From contig NC_009831.1 of assembly GCF_000018025.1 (NCBI RefSeq), positions 5,374,501-5,438,500 on the forward strand: 64,000 nt of DNA, in the 5' to 3' direction. Each line of letters begins with the position of its first letter. Position 1 is the stretch's first letter. This DNA comes from Shewanella sediminis HAW-EB3 (GTDB taxonomy: Bacteria; Pseudomonadota; Gammaproteobacteria; Enterobacterales; Shewanellaceae). Below the pieces are notes generated by a model. That model did not search any database. It worked only from the letters and a program-made list of their open reading frames with translations, and was not told the DNA's origin. Shown piece by piece: positions 63,939 to 64,000 of the stretch. The translations under genes were made by a program, and so were the position numbers.

Positions 63939-64000
63939 TCACTAATAGAGTAACTTTAACTTACAAATAGACAAGTTAGTTGGTTTAATTTGAAACGAAT
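63939..64000. other. Right edge, AT-rich non-coding
   Basis: The short AT-rich stretch upstream of the orphan gene, probably its promoter; nothing further can be assigned before the window ends. Confidence 0.4.

Overview
This window looks like chromosomal DNA of a marine Shewanella (Gammaproteobacteria). The basis is gene content and order: moaA-moaBCDE-modABC, a doubled formate dehydrogenase cluster with fdhD, DUF3305/DUF3306 and a TorD-type chaperone, a hutH-hutU-hutC/hutI block, an RstA/RstB-like pair and a GlyGly-CTERM protease. The intergenic DNA is crowded with short dispersed repeats. The species cannot be fixed from the sequence alone. No rRNA, tRNA, intact insertion sequence, prophage or CRISPR array was seen.

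Region by region. 1-1.24 kb: start of a response regulator, its PepSY partner and a YgiW/BOF periplasmic protein. 1.37-7.2 kb: molybdate uptake (modABC) and molybdopterin synthesis (moaABCDE), read leftward from one promoter region that holds a molybdenum cofactor riboswitch and a consensus CRP site; the ETF:quinone oxidoreductase gene diverges from it. 9.2-21.2 kb: sensing and housekeeping genes (chemoreceptor, DUF4870, MOSC, lipoprotein, RstAB-like two-component system, diguanylate cyclase, PfkB kinase, GNAT, HemN-like radical SAM enzyme). 21.6-37.9 kb: two consecutive fdhX-fdhA-fdhB-fdhC units preceded by a maturation block (TorD-like chaperone, polyferredoxin, DUF3306, DUF3305), with fdhD and an HTH/periplasmic-binding-fold regulator diverging. 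The Mo/MGD enzyme FdhA is the obvious consumer of the cofactor made by the moa/mod operon. 37.9-39.1 kb: a hairpin-rich island around one small AT-rich gene. 39.1-57.2 kb: rlmF, a short FliL-like protein, ubiC, an M6 metalloprotease, a GH63 glycosidase, MarC/YhgN, a ZIP-like multi-pass protein, NRDE, a DUF3365 haem protein, a SnoaL-like protein, an acyltransferase, LysE, a YbdG-type channel, an outer-membrane-like protein, DUF3157 and a hotdog thioesterase. 57.4-62.9 kb: histidine utilisation. 63.1-63.9 kb: an AT-rich orphan gene.

How the parts work together. ModABC imports molybdate, MoaABCDE build molybdopterin, and the riboswitch can sense the finished cofactor. FdhA1 and FdhA2 are periplasmic (Tat-exported) formate dehydrogenases with a cysteine, not selenocysteine, metal ligand; FdhB passes electrons to the cytochrome b subunit FdhC and the quinone pool. 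FdhD, the TorD-like chaperone and probably DUF3305, DUF3306 and the polyferredoxin serve maturation. An FNR/EtrA-like site and a 17-bp palindrome are candidate control points for the fdh units. The hut genes convert histidine to formiminoglutamate under HutC, whose palindrome is visible between hutC and hutI.

The least explained material is non-coding. One element family has variable stems around a constant ATCC(A/C)T core, and two copies end just beyond the stop codons of two unrelated AT-rich orphan genes. Other repeats are a row of five short hairpins next to rlmF, a ten-fold 7-bp tandem repeat, a 280-bp MITE-like element with TACCAATCGGTA termini, and several REP-like palindromes.
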